DNA of 64,000 nt from Pelomonas sp039929605 (GTDB lineage: Bacteria > Pseudomonadota > Gammaproteobacteria > Burkholderiales > Burkholderiaceae_C): positions 36,478-100,477 of the forward strand of contig NZ_JBDSQX010000033.1 of assembly GCF_039929605.1 (NCBI RefSeq), in the 5' to 3' direction. Under the pieces are notes generated by a model. It had not been told where the DNA came from and did no database searches. It saw nothing but the letters and a program-made list of their open reading frames with translations. The translations under genes and the position numbers were made by a program. Within the stretch, counting starts at the first letter, position 1, and each line of letters begins with the position of its first letter. Positions 62,038-64,000 of this stretch are shown piece after piece.

Positions 62038-63564
62038 TCACTTGTGGTAGGCCGTCTCGCCGTGCGACGAGATGTCCAGGCCTTCGCGCTCTTCCTCTTC
62101 GGTAACGCGCAGGCCGATGGTCAGGTCGACCAGCTTGTAGGCGATGACGGAGACGACACCCGACCAGAGCAGCGTCACAGCGACAGCCTTGGCCTGGATC
62201 CAGACTTGACCGGCGATGGAGTAGGCATCCGGCGTGACCATGGTTGCCGTGACCCAGTCGCCCATGGCGCTGGGGCCACCCAGATTGGGCGAGGCGAACA
62301 CACCCGTCAGCAGCGCGCCGACGATGCCGCCGACACCGTGGACGCCGAAGACGTCCAGCGAGTCGTCCGCACCCAGCAACTTCTTCAGGCCCGACACACC
62401 CCACAGGCAGGCGAAGCCAGCCACCAGACCGATGACCAGGCCACCGCCGATGCCGACGTTGCCGGCAGCCGGCGTGATGGCGACGAGGCCGGCGACGGCA
62501 CCCGACGCAGCACCCAGCATCGAGGCCTTGCCCTTCAGCAGCGCTTCACCCACGCACCAGGCCAGCACGGCAGCAGCCGTGGCAGCCATCGTGTTGAAGA
62601 AGGCGAGAGCCGCGAAGCCGTTGGCTTCCAGCGCGGAGCCGGCGTTGAAGCCGAACCAGCCCACCCACAGCAGCGCAGCGCCAACCATCGTCAGCGTCAG
62701 GCTGTGCGGCGTGAACTGCTCCTTGCCGTAGCCGACGCGCTTGCCGACCATGTACGCACCCACCAGGCCGGCGACGGCCGCGTTGATGTGCACCACCGTG
62801 CCGCCGGCGAAGTCCAGCGCACCCCATTGCCAGAGCATGCCGGCCTTGCTGTTCATCTCGTCCGCTACGGCGGCGCTGGCGTAGGCATCCGGGCCCATCC
62901 AGAACCAGACCATGTGAGCCATGGGCAGGTAGCTGAAGGTGAACCACAGCGTCAGGAAGGCGAGCACGGCGGAGAACTTCATGCGCTCGGCGAAGGCGCC
63001 GATGATCAGGCAGGCGGTGATGCCGGCGAAGGTCGCCTGGAAGCCCGCGAACACGATCTCGTACATCGGCGTGCCCTTGCTGAAGGTCGCGCCCAGGGCG
63101 AAGGTCCCGGCGACGTTGTCCCACAGCCCCTTCATGAACAAGCGATCCGTGCCACCGATGAACTTGTTGCCCTCGGTGAACGCAAAGCTGTAGCCGTACA
63201 GCACCCACAGCACGATGATCAGCGAGAAGCCGACCGTGACCTGCATGAGCACCGACAGCATGTTCTTGCTGCGCACCAGGCCGCCGTAGAACAGCGCGAG
63301 GCCAGGCACCGTCATCAGGATGACGAGCAACGTGGACAACATCATCCACGAGGTGTCGCCCTTGTTGGGCTGCGGAACGGGAGCTGCGGGAGCAGAAGCC
63401 GCTTCAGCCGGAGAAGCCGGAGCAGTGGCGGCAGGCGCGGAGGCCGCATCGGCCGTGGCAGTGGCCGCGACAGCGGCGGTCGGTGCCGAGGCAGCGTCCT
63501 GCGCCCAGGCGGCCGGCGCGAGCAGACCCGCCGCAAGGGCGAGGCCGGCAAGGAGTTTCTTCAT
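62038..63564 (-). CDS. amtB: Ammonium transporter AmtB
   Basis: A 508-residue protein: signal peptide (1-21), an unusually long Ala/Pro-rich linker (about 22-70) before the first channel helix, then eleven helices including ALFYGGLVRSKN, GSALEANGF and FGVHGVGGIVGALLTG. Conducts ammonium; closed by GlnK. Coupled to glnK 34 bp upstream. GGAG precedes ATG 63564. Confidence 0.96.
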   Translation of the reverse strand: MKKLLAGLALAAGLLAPAAWAQDAASAPTAAVAATATADAASAPAATAPASPAEAASAPAAPVPQPNKGDTSWMMLSTLLVILMTVPGLALFYGGLVRSKNMLSVLMQVTVGFSLIIVLWVLYGYSFAFTEGNKFIGGTDRLFMKGLWDNVAGTFALGATFSKGTPMYEIVFAGFQATFAGITACLIIGAFAERMKFSAVLAFLTLWFTFSYLPMAHMVWFWMGPDAYASAAVADEMNSKAGMLWQWGALDFAGGTVVHINAAVAGLVGAYMVGKRVGYGKEQFTPHSLTLTMVGAALLWVGWFGFNAGSALEANGFAALAFFNTMAATAAAVLAWCVGEALLKGKASMLGAASGAVAGLVAITPAAGNVGIGGGLVIGLVAGFACLWGVSGLKKLLGADDSLDVFGVHGVGGIVGALLTGVFASPNLGGPSAMGDWVTATMVTPDAYSIAGQVWIQAKAVAVTLLWSGVVSVIAYKLVDLTIGLRVTEEEEREGLDISSHGETAYHK

Positions 63565-63598
63565 TTGAGTGTTCTCCAAACGGTTGTTATGGACGCGC

Positions 63599-63937
63599 TC
63601 AGAGCGCGTCGTTGCCGGTTTCGCCGGTACGGATGCGAACGACCTGGTCGAGCGGCGACACGAAGATCTTGCCGTCGCCGATCTTGCCGGTGCGGGCCGA
63701 AGACTCGATCGCCTCGATGACGCGGTCGACGACGTCGTCGTTCACGGCGGCTTCGATCTTGACCTTGGGCAGGAAGTCCACGACGTACTCGGCGCCGCGG
63801 TACAGCTCCGTGTGGCCCTTCTGGCGGCCGAAGCCCTTGACTTCGGTGACCGTCAGTCCCTGCACGCCGATGGCGCTCAGGGCCTCACGCACCTCGTCGA
63901 GCTTGAACGGCTTGATGATGGCGGTAATGAGTTTCAT
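63599..63937 (-). CDS. glnK: Nitrogen regulatory protein PII
   Basis: A 112-residue PII protein. Uridylylation site Tyr51 in the T-loop (ELYRGAEYVVDF), and the C-terminal signature GKIGDGKIFV. Senses 2-oxoglutarate and ATP/ADP; regulates AmtB. Upstream of amtB in the same unit. Confidence 0.97.
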   Translation of the reverse strand: MKLITAIIKPFKLDEVREALSAIGVQGLTVTEVKGFGRQKGHTELYRGAEYVVDFLPKVKIEAAVNDDVVDRVIEAIESSARTGKIGDGKIFVSPLDQVVRIRTGETGNDAL

Positions 63938-63948
63938 GGGTGGTACTC

Positions 63949-64000
63949 CTACTTGATCAGCCCGAACGTCTTGCTGATGCTGAAGACGAGGGACGTCTCG
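63949..64000 (-). CDS. C-terminal end of a TIGR02001-type porin
   Basis: The last 16 residues end TSLVFSISKTFGLIK, the type of C-terminal strand seen in the TorF/TIGR02001 family often located before glnK-amtB in this order. Cut by the window edge, 11 bp before glnK. Confidence 0.55.
   Translation of the reverse strand, partial: ETSLVFSISKTFGLIK

Noticed and set aside
62044..63720. Long open frame antisense to amtB and glnK
   Set aside because: Shadow of AmtB, which is complete on the other strand.

Overview
The window is high-GC bacterial chromosome, most likely from the Burkholderiales, close to the Rubrivivax/Roseateles/Leptothrix group. The evidence is a betaproteobacterial-type atp operon, a proteobacterial gshA next to amtB-glnK and a TIGR02001-type porin end, two PEP-CTERM proteins, a FUSC/YccS-type protein, a Burkholderiales-type DUF2917 protein, and very GC-rich codon use. 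No tRNA, rRNA or CRISPR array was seen.

Layout. 1-10.8 kb is accessory: a gene end, a 312-bp element with inverted ends, a large Ser/Thr kinase with a degenerate neighbour, secreted proteins (one PEP-CTERM, one glucosaminidase), an IS21-type remnant, a trypsin-like protease coupled to a lipoprotein, and three relics of one dispersed repeat. 10.8-15.5 kb is part of an aryl-polyene/xanthomonadin-like pathway: glycosyltransferase, acyltransferase, XanB2-like chorismatase, flavin halogenase-like enzyme and PAP2 phosphatase, with no ketosynthase or carrier protein. 15.6-17.4 kb is a CsgG-DUF4810-DUF799 lipoprotein operon. 17.5-25.6 kb is the complete F1Fo ATP synthase operon atpIBEFHAGDC, but with a lipoprotein gene between atpG and atpD.

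25.6-33.1 kb holds a lactonase-like protein and two GNAT acetyltransferases (one inside the following operon), then a tightly overlapping six-gene amino-acid operon (exporter, DUF2917, YgeA-like racemase, aminotransferase, GNAT, PhzF) facing a MocR regulator. 33.2-36.6 kb is the most unusual block: a PEP-CTERM protein translationally coupled to a DUF6916 protein, three tandem tail-collar proteins, a GNAT and an exported DUF6916-like protein, with no phage genes around. 36.7-44.7 kb has a response regulator, uup, S-formylglutathione hydrolase, dctA, an approximately 1.5-kb region bounded by inverted repeats with an IS66 remnant, and the glutathione-dependent formaldehyde dehydrogenase.

44.8-64 kb contains a FUSC membrane protein coupled to a secreted TPR/zinc-metallopeptidase, a membrane metallophosphoesterase, a lone ParA of lower GC, a DUF885 peptidase-like protein with gshB, a DUF535 protein, benE, a nitroreductase-family protein, kup, gshA, amtB, glnK and a porin fragment. 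Glutathione synthesis (gshA, gshB) and glutathione-dependent formaldehyde removal (adhC, fghA) are all present but scattered. Starts were moved inward where a ribosome site, signal peptide or stop/start overlap favoured it. Family names rest on motifs read by eye, without database searches.
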